Shown piece by piece: positions 17,929 through 26,450 of a stretch of 64,000 nucleotides of DNA (the first letter of the stretch is position 1; each line of letters opens with the position of its first letter). The position numbers and the translations under genes are program-made. Source of the DNA: Methylophilus sp. TWE2 (GTDB taxonomy: Bacteria; Pseudomonadota; Gammaproteobacteria; Burkholderiales; Methylophilaceae); contig NZ_CP012020.1 in assembly GCF_001183865.1 (NCBI RefSeq), positions 1,178,001 to 1,242,000 on the forward strand. Direction: 5' to 3'. Below the pieces are notes generated by a model, which was not told where the DNA came from, made no database searches, and was given only the letters and a program-made list of their open reading frames with translations.

Positions 17929-18558
17929 CTAGCTGATTAATACAGCGTCACAGACTGCATGTATCATTACCTCACAGCTTTTTGCCCCTGCATCCAGATG
18001 ACCAATCGCACGTTCCCCTAGCCCCGATGCGCGGCCTTTGGTGGCCAGCATATTGCGGGTAGATTCTAAGCCTGTGCTTGCCACTTGTTTGAGGGCAATG
18101 GCAATTTCATGGCTGGATTTGGCTTGTTCCGCCATTTGCTTAAATGTATTTGCAACCGGGATCAGGACATCCAGCATGGTTTTTTCTCCGGCTTGGGCCT
18201 TGCCACGCTGCATGATGGCTTGCACACCGGCTTCAAAAGCAAGGGCTATCTGAAGTGTGTTCAATGTTTCGCTGGCCTTGAGCGTTTTACTCATACTCAT
18301 GAAAAAACTGGCAAACAATGGCCCCGAAGCACCGCCAATCGTACTCAACAACTTCATGCCAATTTTATTGAGGGCATCTGCTGCGGACAAAGCTGAGAGT
18401 TCATCTGTCATGCCAGCAATCACCTCGCAACCACGCTTCATGTTGATGTAGTGGTCACCGTCACCAATTTCGCGGTCCAGGCATTCTATATCTGCTTCAT
18501 GGTCAAGAATGGCGTGGTAAATACTGTTTATTGATTGAATGATAAAAGCTGTTTGCAT
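17929..18558 (-). CDS. dhaL: Dihydroxyacetone kinase subunit DhaL
   Basis: Nucleotide-binding subunit of dihydroxyacetone kinase. The metal-ADP motif LDREIGDGDHYINMKRG (about residues 27-43) contains the conserved Asp residues, and the glycine-rich SGPLFASFF loop (about 84-92) fits the ADP site. I chose the ATG at 18558 (209 residues), which puts the motif where it is in E. coli DhaL (210 residues). An upstream ATG at 18588 would add ten residues. Neither start has a strong Shine-Dalgarno sequence. Encoded immediately before dhaK on the minus strand, downstream of tRNA-Arg. Confidence 0.91.
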   Translation of the reverse strand: MQTAFIIQSINSIYHAILDHEADIECLDREIGDGDHYINMKRGCEVIAGMTDELSALSAADALNKIGMKLLSTIGGASGPLFASFFMSMSKTLKASETLNTLQIALAFEAGVQAIMQRGKAQAGEKTMLDVLIPVANTFKQMAEQAKSSHEIAIALKQVASTGLESTRNMLATKGRASGLGERAIGHLDAGAKSCEVMIHAVCDAVLIS

Positions 18559-18682
18559 ATCACAAGTGTTTCGTTGACAAACAATCATCTTACTAAGGAT
18601 TTTTTGTCCTATGCAAGGGGTTTACGTTGCACAGTTTGGCTACAGCGAATCTTCAGTACTACTAAGCCTTTGATTGAAGTGG

Positions 18683-18756
18683 CGTCCCTGACACGAATCG
18701 AACGTGCGACCCCATTCTTAGGAGGAATGTGCTCTATCCTACTGAGCTACAGGGAC
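18683..18756 (-). tRNA. tRNA-Arg (anticodon CCU)
   Basis: Cloverleaf on the minus strand: acceptor GTCCCTG pairs with CAGGGAC, D-arm region AGCTCAGTAGGATAGAGC, anticodon arm CATTC-CTCCTAA-GAATG with anticodon CCT, and T-arm with the GTTCGATTC loop. The CCA end is not encoded. The CCU species reads the AGG codon. Confidence 0.95.
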
Positions 18757-19103
18757 GTTAAACGATGAGCGCACATCATACCATCAAGATGAATATTTGG
18801 ATGGTGCTTGAGTGAGAGTACTCTGATTTTAGGAGGATCAACATTTGAACTAAAACAAATAGTTTTTGGAGGATTCATTGATTGCAAAATAAAGATGGTA
18901 AAACTGATTTTATCCTGTTGATGGAGTACATCCTCACTAAGTTATATTGGATATAGGTATAGCAACTTTTTACATGTAGGCAGGTTTAGTTTTGCCTGAA
19001 AAAGTCGATATCTGTTTCAAATGCCAACAGTCGCGATGCATTTTGACCGGTTTTGTCGTTTGAGCTATCGGTAAGCAGTTTTGAATAACTTAGGTGGGTT
19101 CAT
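18757..19103. other. AT-rich intergenic region upstream of the autotransporter
   Basis: About 350 bases with no recognisable gene. It lies between the 5' end of tRNA-Arg and the autotransporter gene and must carry promoters for both. It looks more AT-rich than neighbouring housekeeping genes. No clear -35/-10 pair, repeat of the tRNA end or insertion-sequence remnant was seen. Confidence 0.5.
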
Positions 19104-20795
19104 ATGAGTTTCTCTAATACTAAGGCTTTTATACTAAGCCTTTTTCTTCTGTGCGGATTACTGTTTGGATCATTGGCACATGCAGGGCATTTATTTACCC
19201 AGGCTTCTAATAACACACCCATTAGTTTGAATGCTGGGCAAGGCCTTAACGTCACTCAGCTTACTTATGAAGGGGGTGGGGGAAATAATGGACGTGTCAC
19301 CGTGGATTTTGGTGGTGATTGGTCTGCTGGTGATGCCATTAAAATCACAATAGGTAGTTGGAACGAGACCTTTGCTTACGATACCGTTGTTGCTAACGGT
19401 GGGACACAAAATGCATCAGCATTAAGTATACAGTCCAGTGCTTTAGTTGCCGCAGGATTAAACCCATCAGGACAGATTGCCTGGACAGTGATCGCAACTA
19501 GCGGTCAATTCACATGGACAGGTTATCGTATCTACACGACAAGTGGAACATTTAATGGCACCGGGGCTGCGCCGATTAACCAGTCTCAGGTAGTGGATGC
19601 CTCGCAGCTCGGAGGAGGGGGTAATTACTCTAGTGTGGCGGCGACCAACCAGACGGGTGTCGCTGCTACACTTGATGGGCTCTCGGGTGCCACAGGGCAA
19701 ATGGGTGGGGTGCTAGCCGTATTGGATGCAATGACCGATCAGAGTAAACGAGATGCGATGCGCTTGATTTCCCCTGATCGAAGCCAAGTTGTGGGGCAGT
19801 CCGCTATTAATACCACCACCGCAGCGCTGGATACTGTGCAGGTCAGATTGGATAACCTGCGTGTCGGGATGTCGGGCCAAAATGACATGGCGATGATAGA
19901 TCATCGCGTTAAGACTGCCGGACACGGTACCGCTCAAGGCATGTCATCAGGGGATGCAGCGCTGGATAAAACAGTTTGGATAAAAGCCTTTGGCGGCAAG
20001 GCTGATCAGGCTGGTAGGGATGGCTTTGCCGGTTCTGACAGCAAAATCCTCGGTATGATGGCAGGGGCAGACCGCATGCTTGAGAATGGCCTAGTATTAG
20101 GGGCAGCAGTCGCCTATGCCAATACCAATGTTGATATGAATGATTTCCGAAACGGCGACTCTGCGAATATCAAAACCTACCAGCTCACGGGCTATTTTGC
20201 CAAGAATTTCGAGCGTTGGTTTTTGCAGGGTATGCTGAGTTATGCTTACCAAGATTACGATACCAAGCGAAATACCCATTTGACCGGGTTGGCCAGGGGG
20301 AATTTTAACGGCAACATGGTCGGTACGCGCGTGGTCGCCGGGATCCCGTTCCAGATTACCGAGGTATACACGTTGACACCTTCGATGGGGATTGAGGCTT
20401 ATCGCATCAACCAGGATGGATTCAGGGAAAAAGGTGCGGGAGTACTTTCACTGAATGTCGGCAGTAGTGATGCTGATCGTGTCCGCTCCCTGATGGGGCT
20501 TGAATTAGGGATGCTCAAGGTGTTACAGGATGGTAGTCGCATCCATCCTTCGCTCAAAGCTATCTGGCGACATGATTTTATCCGGGATGGCATGGCGACG
20601 ACTTCCTCATTTTTGGGTGGTGGCGCCCAATTTGAGAGTGTAGGGCAAAAGGTTAACCAGGACGTGTATGGCCTAACTGCCAAGGTGAATTGGGAGAAGA
20701 CTGAACGGGTAGGCCTTGCTGTCGAAGTCGGCTCCGAAAAAGGCGATGGCTATGACGCTATCAATGCACAGGTGACCGGCACTTACAAATTTTAA
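19104..20795 (+). CDS. Autotransporter-domain outer membrane protein
   Basis: A 563-residue secreted protein with a Sec signal peptide (hydrophobic core 10-24, cleavage after AHA at 27). A Gly/Ser/Thr/Asn-rich passenger of about 180 residues follows, then a linker with predicted helix (SKRDAMRLISPDRSQVVG). The C-terminal autotransporter beta-barrel runs from about residue 290 to the final Phe in GTYKF, as required for Bam-mediated insertion. The passenger is small for a classical autotransporter and shows no catalytic motif, so adhesion or a surface-layer role is possible but unproven. AGGTGGG stands before the ATG. A terminator follows and the gene is monocistronic. Confidence 0.85.
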   Translation: MSFSNTKAFILSLFLLCGLLFGSLAHAGHLFTQASNNTPISLNAGQGLNVTQLTYEGGGGNNGRVTVDFGGDWSAGDAIKITIGSWNETFAYDTVVANGGTQNASALSIQSSALVAAGLNPSGQIAWTVIATSGQFTWTGYRIYTTSGTFNGTGAAPINQSQVVDASQLGGGGNYSSVAATNQTGVAATLDGLSGATGQMGGVLAVLDAMTDQSKRDAMRLISPDRSQVVGQSAINTTTAALDTVQVRLDNLRVGMSGQNDMAMIDHRVKTAGHGTAQGMSSGDAALDKTVWIKAFGGKADQAGRDGFAGSDSKILGMMAGADRMLENGLVLGAAVAYANTNVDMNDFRNGDSANIKTYQLTGYFAKNFERWFLQGMLSYAYQDYDTKRNTHLTGLARGNFNGNMVGTRVVAGIPFQITEVYTLTPSMGIEAYRINQDGFREKGAGVLSLNVGSSDADRVRSLMGLELGMLKVLQDGSRIHPSLKAIWRHDFIRDGMATTSSFLGGGAQFESVGQKVNQDVYGLTAKVNWEKTERVGLAVEVGSEKGDGYDAINAQVTGTYKF

Positions 20796-20814
20796 GCGCA
20801 TGATCACAAGAAAT

Positions 20815-20847
20815 AAAACCTCTGCCAGGCAGGGGTTTTGTTTTTTG
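20815..20847 (+). terminator. Rho-independent terminator of the autotransporter gene
   Basis: AAAACCTCTGCC pairs with GGCAGGGGTTTT (one G-T pair in the stem) and is followed by GTTTTTT, 20 bases past the stop codon. Confidence 0.82.
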
Positions 20848-20955
20848 TAGCCAGCCAAAGCAGTAAAAGTTTATATTGACTACAATATCTAGTATGCTTC
20901 GTCGATCAGCGAAGTACTGTGTATCATCGTAAAACGTATCTATCCGGTAGTTATT

Positions 20956-21459
20956 ATGAAAAGGCGACAATTTCTCAGCCTGGGCCTGAAGTCTATTTCT
21001 TTGCTGACCATGGCGCCTGCTTTTTCTGCGCAGGCAACCTTTCCGCCTGTGCAACATGCCACCTTGTTGGCTTTTCTGGATACCTTGATTCCTGCAGATG
21101 AGACCCCCTCAGCTTCGCAACTTGGCTTAGATAAATCATTGATCCGTCATGCCCTGTCCATAGAAAACTATATGGGCTTGCTTGCTCTGGGTTGCCAGTG
21201 GCTGGATAAACAGGCAAGCACCAGGGATCGGTTGCCTTTTTGGCAACTGGCAGAAACTGAGCGGCAGGCCATAATTGCGCAAGCCGAGAACAGCCAGCCA
21301 GGCTCCATACCCAGACAATTGTTTGATCATGTCAGGGCGGACCTGTTTAATTTTTACTATTCGCATCCTGACATTTTGCCCAGCCTGGGGTTGCAAGGCG
21401 CACCGCAACCTTTTGGTTACCTTGATTATGTCCATGCACCTAAGAAAAACACCGCATGA
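20956..21459 (+). CDS. Gluconate 2-dehydrogenase subunit 3-like protein with Tat-type signal
   Basis: A 167-residue exported protein. Its N-terminus MKRRQFLSLGLKSISLL has the twin-arginine pattern RR-x-FL, followed by a hydrophobic stretch. The mature part (LLAFLDTLIPADETPSA...) resembles the small subunit 3 of membrane FAD dehydrogenases (gluconate 2-dehydrogenase subunit 3 family), whose role is to carry the folded flavoprotein through Tat. Its last codons overlap the start of the GMC oxidoreductase gene by four bases (ATGA), which fits a subunit pair. Functional assignment is by composition, length and neighbour. Confidence 0.75.
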   Translation: MKRRQFLSLGLKSISLLTMAPAFSAQATFPPVQHATLLAFLDTLIPADETPSASQLGLDKSLIRHALSIENYMGLLALGCQWLDKQASTRDRLPFWQLAETERQAIIAQAENSQPGSIPRQLFDHVRADLFNFYYSHPDILPSLGLQGAPQPFGYLDYVHAPKKNTA

Positions 21460-23120
21460 AACCGTTTGATGCTGTTGTGATTGGTTCAGGTGCCGGTGGC
21501 GGGGCAAGCGCTTATGCTTTGACTAGGCAGGGGTATCGTGTTTTGGTGCTTGAGGCAGGTCCTGTCTTTACGCCAGAACAAGATTATCAGGTGGGGACTT
21601 CACGCTGGCAGCAAGGCTTTCCACATAAAGCCGGGTCACAGGGCCAGTATAGTTATGTCCTGAATCAGCGATTGTCCGAAAACTGGTCCCACATCCGTTC
21701 TTGGAACCATATCACCGGCCGCTTGAATCCCGGTGATGAGCGTATTGCATTCGCATACCATCATGTACGGGGTGTTGGCGGGAGCTCGCTGCATTTCACT
21801 GGTGAGGCACATCGCCTGAATCCCAAGTCCATGCGTATGTTCTCACAATTTGGAGTGGCGGCTGACTGGCCCGTCAGTTACGAGGCGCTGGAGCCTTATT
21901 ACGTCCAAGCCGAAAATATTGTGGGGGTTGCGGGTCCTGCAACCAATGATCACAGGCCGCGGTCTGCGCCTTATCCTTATGCCGCGCATGCCATGGGGTA
22001 TACCACCCAGTTATTGCAAAAAGGGTTTGCTCGCGTGAGGATGAAGTTGGAGCCCAATTCGCTGGCGGTATTGCCGCAAGCGCGCCCGCAACGCATGAAT
22101 TGCAATTACTGTAACAGTTGCCTAAAAGGCTGCCCCAGAAAAGACAAGGGGAGTATTGATGTCACATACCTGCAATCTGCAAACCAAACCGGATTATGCG
22201 AAATCCGTTCAGGGTGCGTGGTGACGAAAATATTGACGGATTACACGAGCGGGACCGTTTCTGGCCTGGAATATATAGCCAATGGTAAAAAACATAAGGT
22301 CAAGACTCCTTTACTGGTTATTGCTGCAGGCGCCATTGAAACACCGCGCTTGTTGCTGTTGTCTGCCACGGCAGATTCGCCCAATGGCTTGTGTAATGAG
22401 AGTGGGCAAGTTGGCAGGAACTTCATGGAAACACTGTTGTGGACCAGCAATGCCCTCTATCATCAGCCCGTGCAAAGCTATCGAGGTCTGCCAGTCGACA
22501 GTATTTGCTGGGACTTTAATGCACCTGATGCTATTCCCGGTGTAGTGGGCGGATGCCGATTCTCGCCGTCGGTCGCAGAATCGGACCTGCTTGGACCGGT
22601 TGCTTATGCAACAAGGGTGGTGAAGGGCTGGGGGCGACAACACAAACAAGAGATGCGTCGGCGTTTTGGTCAGGTGATCTCATTAAGCGGAATTTGCGAA
22701 AGTTTACCGCACGCGAAATCTTTTGTTGCGCTGGATCCTGTGACTAAAGACAGGCATGGCCTACCTATAGCCAGCATACATAGTTATGTGGATGATATGG
22801 CCGCTAAACGGATTGCTTTCATGGCGAAAAAATGCCGGGAAATATTAAAGGCGGCGGGCGCGACGGAAATATTTGAAGAGTTCAGTTCTTATGATATTTT
22901 CAGTTCCAGTCATGTTTTTGGAACCTGCCGTATGGGCAATGACCCTCAACAGTCCGTCGTCGATGCGAATTGTCGCAGCCACCGCTGGCGCAATCTTTAT
23001 ATTCTTGATGCCAGTGTGTTTCCGAGTTCTGGTGGCGGTGAATCGCCGGGATTAACCATACAGGCCCTGGCATTGCGCGCCATGGACCACATTGAAATGA
23101 GTCAGGCGAGGGCGGCATGA
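21456..23120 (+). CDS. GMC-family FAD-dependent oxidoreductase with a four-cysteine motif
   Basis: Predicted 554-residue flavoprotein that oxidises an alcohol or sugar. The FAD-binding motif VVIGSGAGGGASAYAL starts at residue 7 and GVGGSSLHFTGEAHRLNP near 108. The C-terminal GMC region has SSHVFGTCRMG (His486) and SGGGESPGLTIQALAL. C216-x2-C219-x2-C222-x3-C226 (CNYCNSCLKGC) looks like an iron-sulfur or metal site, as in the catalytic subunits of membrane-bound FAD dehydrogenases; that is inference. It has no signal of its own and is probably exported with the Tat-signal partner encoded upstream. ATGA overlaps join it to both neighbours. The substrate is unknown. Confidence 0.85.
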   Translation: MKPFDAVVIGSGAGGGASAYALTRQGYRVLVLEAGPVFTPEQDYQVGTSRWQQGFPHKAGSQGQYSYVLNQRLSENWSHIRSWNHITGRLNPGDERIAFAYHHVRGVGGSSLHFTGEAHRLNPKSMRMFSQFGVAADWPVSYEALEPYYVQAENIVGVAGPATNDHRPRSAPYPYAAHAMGYTTQLLQKGFARVRMKLEPNSLAVLPQARPQRMNCNYCNSCLKGCPRKDKGSIDVTYLQSANQTGLCEIRSGCVVTKILTDYTSGTVSGLEYIANGKKHKVKTPLLVIAAGAIETPRLLLLSATADSPNGLCNESGQVGRNFMETLLWTSNALYHQPVQSYRGLPVDSICWDFNAPDAIPGVVGGCRFSPSVAESDLLGPVAYATRVVKGWGRQHKQEMRRRFGQVISLSGICESLPHAKSFVALDPVTKDRHGLPIASIHSYVDDMAAKRIAFMAKKCREILKAAGATEIFEEFSSYDIFSSSHVFGTCRMGNDPQQSVVDANCRSHRWRNLYILDASVFPSSGGGESPGLTIQALALRAMDHIEMSQARAA

Positions 23121-24289
23121 AACGCTTTCCTCTACCTTTGCTTGCGGCTTCTGCAAGGCAACGATCTGCTGGTGGACATCAACATCGCCCCAAGAAATCA
23201 CCACTCTCCCATGGTGTGGGCTATATTGCTTCACCAGCGCTTGATTTTTGGCTAACTGGTGGCGTATCTGTGATTGTCATGGCGATGTTGTTACTCCTCT
23301 ATTGGTGGGATGGAAACCAATCAACCAGCGTGACAGCTGCGATTAGCCAGGCGATTGTGCTACAGGCGCTGGTGAACTGGCCGCATTTTATGGGTGCGTA
23401 TGGCTTGCTTTACCGGCCATTAAGCAATATCAAAAAATATCCCTTTGCGACGCTATATATTCCCGCAATATTATTGATTTGCCTTGTGGTGGCTTTAGTG
23501 ACGGCGCCACATCAAGTTTCTATATGGGCGGTTAATCAAGACATCGCTTATGCCATTTGGCTAGTCGCCGCTTTCTACCTGGCATGGCATTACACTGGCC
23601 AGGCCTGGGGCATGATGGCGACCTTTTCACGACTGTCGGGATTAGCGCTTGATCAACGGCAGCGTTGGTTGCTACGAGCGGGCTTGCGATTGTTGTTGAT
23701 TTGGCACGTGGTCTGGGGCGCTCAGGATTTGCCGGAGAAATGGCTTGGTGGATGGAGCCGCTACATTCCCGAGTTGCTGGCAGTCATGACATGGCTTTGC
23801 GTCATCGCCTTTTTTGTCGGGCTGGGTATCTGGTCCAGAATCAGAATGCAAAGTGGAAGATGGCCTGACAGGCGTGTTTTGGTGTCTTGGCTCGCAGTGT
23901 ATATGTGGTATTGGGTCCTGCTGTTTATGCCGGCTGCATATATCTGGGTGCAGCTATCACATGCCTTGCAATACCTGGCTTTTCCGATGCGCATGCAAGT
24001 TAATCAGGCGGCTGCCTCGATTTCTGCAACGATGAGTAAAAACAAGCGCTTGCTGGTATGGATGCCAGCAGGGCTCAGGTATTACCTTTGGCTTGTGGCG
24101 CTGGGGATGTTGATTTTTTATGTGCCTACGATCTTGTTTCCGGCGACCCAGACTTACGGTTTATCTGTGGTGCTCGCCTCCATGGTCAGCATCCATCATT
24201 ATTTCGTAGATGGGTGTATTTGGAAGATCAGCCATCCAGAAGTCAGGCGTGCATTATTCTGGCATTTGCCTGCGCAGAAGGCCGCTTGA
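23117..24289 (+). CDS. Polytopic membrane protein with conserved-looking histidine motifs
   Basis: I do not recognise this family with certainty. The 390-residue protein has about nine hydrophobic helices from residue 42 on. His residues sit at helix ends in striking motifs: NWPHF (His90), WHYTGQAWG (His158), IWHVVW (His197), SHALQYL (His282) and SIHHYFVDGCIW (His360-361). Such patterns suggest a membrane metal or heme site, possibly an oxygenase or an electron-transfer partner for the upstream flavoprotein. Its start overlaps the GMC stop by four bases, so production is tightly coupled. The N-terminal 40 residues are basic and His-containing. Confidence 0.7.
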   Translation: MKRFPLPLLAASARQRSAGGHQHRPKKSPLSHGVGYIASPALDFWLTGGVSVIVMAMLLLLYWWDGNQSTSVTAAISQAIVLQALVNWPHFMGAYGLLYRPLSNIKKYPFATLYIPAILLICLVVALVTAPHQVSIWAVNQDIAYAIWLVAAFYLAWHYTGQAWGMMATFSRLSGLALDQRQRWLLRAGLRLLLIWHVVWGAQDLPEKWLGGWSRYIPELLAVMTWLCVIAFFVGLGIWSRIRMQSGRWPDRRVLVSWLAVYMWYWVLLFMPAAYIWVQLSHALQYLAFPMRMQVNQAAASISATMSKNKRLLVWMPAGLRYYLWLVALGMLIFYVPTILFPATQTYGLSVVLASMVSIHHYFVDGCIWKISHPEVRRALFWHLPAQKAA

Positions 24290-24291
24290 GT

Positions 24292-25113
24292 ATGCGTTCT
24301 GTTTGGATCGCCTGTTTTTGCTTGCTGGCCAGCTGTGCCCATCAGGAAGTGTCTGACAGGGTGCAGGCTGTGGCCTCTTTGTTTGATCGGCATGGATTTG
24401 TTCAGAGGGATATCATCACTGATCAATTCAATCTGCGTGTGTGGCAGCATTCGGTTTCTGGCGCGGGTACCATGCATGTCTATATTGAAGGAGATGGTTT
24501 CGCCTGGGTAAACCGCTACCAGCCTTCCATGAATCCAACGCCTGTGAACAGTATCGTTGCTGCGATGGCAAGCAAGGACGATATTGCAGCGCATGTCGTT
24601 TATCTGGCAAGGCCTTGCCAGTACGTATCGTTGGCAGAGCGTGCTTGCCCATCCGTTTACTGGACGCAGGCCAGGTTTGCTCCGGAGGTCGTGGCAGCGA
24701 TGAACCAGGCGGTGAGCCAGCTGAAAAATGAAACCAAAGCGCAAAAGATTGTGTTGATTGGTTACTCTGGTGGAGGTGCGCTGGCTTTGTTAATGGCAGC
24801 GCAAAGACAGGATATCGGCTCTGTGGTGACCATTGCTGGTAATCTTGATCATCATGCCTGGGCTAGGCTGCATGGGATCAGTGAGTTGCAAGGATCATTG
24901 AATCCCCCAGATTTCTCGAAAACATTGCAAATGATCAGGCAAGTGCATTTTATCGGTGGTCAGGACTCTAACATGCCAGTGTCCGTCTATCAGGCTTATC
25001 GTTCTGCATTTCCGCCTCAAGCCGAGATACTGCGAGAGGTGATCCCCGGTTTTGATCATCAATGTTGCTGGGTGGAACGCTGGCCTTCATTGCTGCATCG
25101 TTATTTGAATTAA
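24292..25113 (+). CDS. Lipoprotein of the alpha/beta-hydrolase fold
   Basis: A 273-residue predicted lipoprotein. The start at 24292 gives MRSVWIACFCLLASC, a lipobox with Cys15. The nucleophile elbow is IGYSGGGA (Ser159). A plausible catalytic Asp is in GGQDSNMP (Asp225) and the His in GFDHQCC (His256), the order expected for alpha/beta hydrolases. The start is two bases after the upstream membrane-protein stop, making it the fourth gene of the operon. The frame is open further upstream inside the preceding gene, but only this start yields a signal sequence. Envelope esterase or lipase activity is plausible; the substrate is unknown. Confidence 0.8.
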   Translation: MRSVWIACFCLLASCAHQEVSDRVQAVASLFDRHGFVQRDIITDQFNLRVWQHSVSGAGTMHVYIEGDGFAWVNRYQPSMNPTPVNSIVAAMASKDDIAAHVVYLARPCQYVSLAERACPSVYWTQARFAPEVVAAMNQAVSQLKNETKAQKIVLIGYSGGGALALLMAAQRQDIGSVVTIAGNLDHHAWARLHGISELQGSLNPPDFSKTLQMIRQVHFIGGQDSNMPVSVYQAYRSAFPPQAEILREVIPGFDHQCCWVERWPSLLHRYLN

Positions 25114-25226
25114 ACGGTGTATGTTGGTCAACTTATGATTTTATTTCTGCTGACGCTTGCTATGATGACATGAACCGCCACCCCTCAGTTTGTGGCAAGG
25201 CGTTTGTTAAGGATCAAAGAACTGCT

Positions 25227-26291
25227 ATGAAATTAATTATTCAATTAATGTTGTGTGCCGGTCTGGCGTTAACCATGCCTATTCATGCACTGGCAAGTTA
25301 TGAGACTGGTCTGGAAGCCGCAAACCGCGGAGAGTTTGCACTCGCTCAAAAGGAGTGGGAAGCTGCTGCTAAAAAAGGCGATATGAATGCCCAGTATAAC
25401 CTTGGAGCGTTGATGCTTTCAGGCAAGACCGGCCAGAGCGACCCCAAAAAAGCAATTAAATGGATAGAGCAGGCTGCCAACAAAGGGCATGTGGATGCTG
25501 CTTATTCGCTTGGGTTGCTGTATTACACAGGCTCCAAAGAGTTTAAACAGGATTTTTCCAAGGCGTACAAGGCATTTGAAGTCGCGGCTAAAAAAGGTCA
25601 TTCTGCTGCTCAATTCAGTATGGGCGTGATGCTGATTAATGGTCAGGGTATGAAAAAAGATGCTTCTGCTGGCCTGGAGATGTTGAAGAAATCTGGAGAA
25701 GCTGGAAATCCCGAGGCGCAGTTTAATTTAGGGATGGCCTTTGCGAGTGGACAGGCTGGTAAAAAAGATCCGGCAGAAGCTTTTAAGTGGTTTTTGCGTT
25801 CTGCAGATGGCGGTTATCCCATGGCTCAATATCAGGTGGGCAGGATGTACCTAGATGGACAGGGTACCGATTTGAACCCTGCAACAGCCAAAAGCTGGTT
25901 TCTCCGTGCGGCTGATAAGGGACATATAGAGTCTCAGTATGCGCTAGGTCTGATGGCGTATACAGGGCTTGGGCAAGCAGTGAATTTCGAAGAAGCGCAG
26001 CAGTGGTTTATGCGGGCAGTCAAAGGGTGGGACCGCAACGCACAGTTTTATCTTGGCAAAATGTACATGAACGGCGAAACAGGTAAGGCAGACATGGTTG
26101 AGGCTTACAAGTGGCTCGATCTTGCTGCCAGTAGTGGTCACGAGGATGCGCATTTTTACCGCTCATTCGTCGCAAGCAAACTGCCGAAAGTTGATGTGCA
26201 AAAGGCGCATGCAATGGCACAGCAATGGTTTGATGCTAACCACAGTCAACCACACAAGCATTATGATTTAAAGCCACACGCGCATCATTAA
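25227..26291 (+). CDS. Exported Sel1-like repeat protein
   Basis: A 354-residue protein with a Sec signal peptide (MKLIIQLMLCAGLALTMPIHALA). At least eight Sel1-type (TPR-like) repeats of about 36 residues follow. Their consensus pattern is A-x-y-x-LG-x-hhh-x-G-x-G-x-x-x-D-x-x-x-A-x-x-W-hh-x-A-A-x-x-G-H-x-x-A, for example NAQYNLGALMLSGKTG and ESQYALGLMAYTGLG. Sel1 proteins act as scaffolds for protein interactions. The C-terminus is His-rich. I chose the ATG at 25227 over longer readings because it creates the signal peptide. It lies 114 bases after the lipoprotein gene and ahead of the rpsB promoter, so it is probably a separate unit. Confidence 0.87.
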   Translation: MKLIIQLMLCAGLALTMPIHALASYETGLEAANRGEFALAQKEWEAAAKKGDMNAQYNLGALMLSGKTGQSDPKKAIKWIEQAANKGHVDAAYSLGLLYYTGSKEFKQDFSKAYKAFEVAAKKGHSAAQFSMGVMLINGQGMKKDASAGLEMLKKSGEAGNPEAQFNLGMAFASGQAGKKDPAEAFKWFLRSADGGYPMAQYQVGRMYLDGQGTDLNPATAKSWFLRAADKGHIESQYALGLMAYTGLGQAVNFEEAQQWFMRAVKGWDRNAQFYLGKMYMNGETGKADMVEAYKWLDLAASSGHEDAHFYRSFVASKLPKVDVQKAHAMAQQWFDANHSQPHKHYDLKPHAHH

Positions 26292-26309
26292 TCAAAAAGG
26301 GTCTTAAGC

Positions 26310-26338
26310 TTGAAGAGAAGCGATGGATTCTGTATAAT
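26310..26338 (+). promoter_or_regulatory. Sigma-70-type promoter of rpsB-tsf
   Basis: TTGAAG (26310-26315), 17 bases, TATAAT (26333-26338): a near-ideal housekeeping promoter. Transcription would start near 26345, leaving a leader of about 105 bases before rpsB that could fold for S2 autoregulation. Confidence 0.82.
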
Positions 26339-26450
26339 CTTGGATTGGCTTTTATAGTCAATTAATTTGCATGTATTCACATAGGGTGCCCTTTGGGGTG
26401 ATTTTGAATGCATGTTTGATGAATAACCCTTTGAATGGAAAGATAAAATC

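Noticed and set aside
20876..20898. TTGACT and TATGCT as a promoter for the GMC operon
   Set aside because: Spacing is about 11 bases, too short for sigma-70; kept out of the feature list.
24058..24291. Longer start for the lipoprotein hydrolase inside the membrane-protein gene
   Set aside because: Only the ATG at 24292 provides a lipoprotein signal directly before the lipobox.
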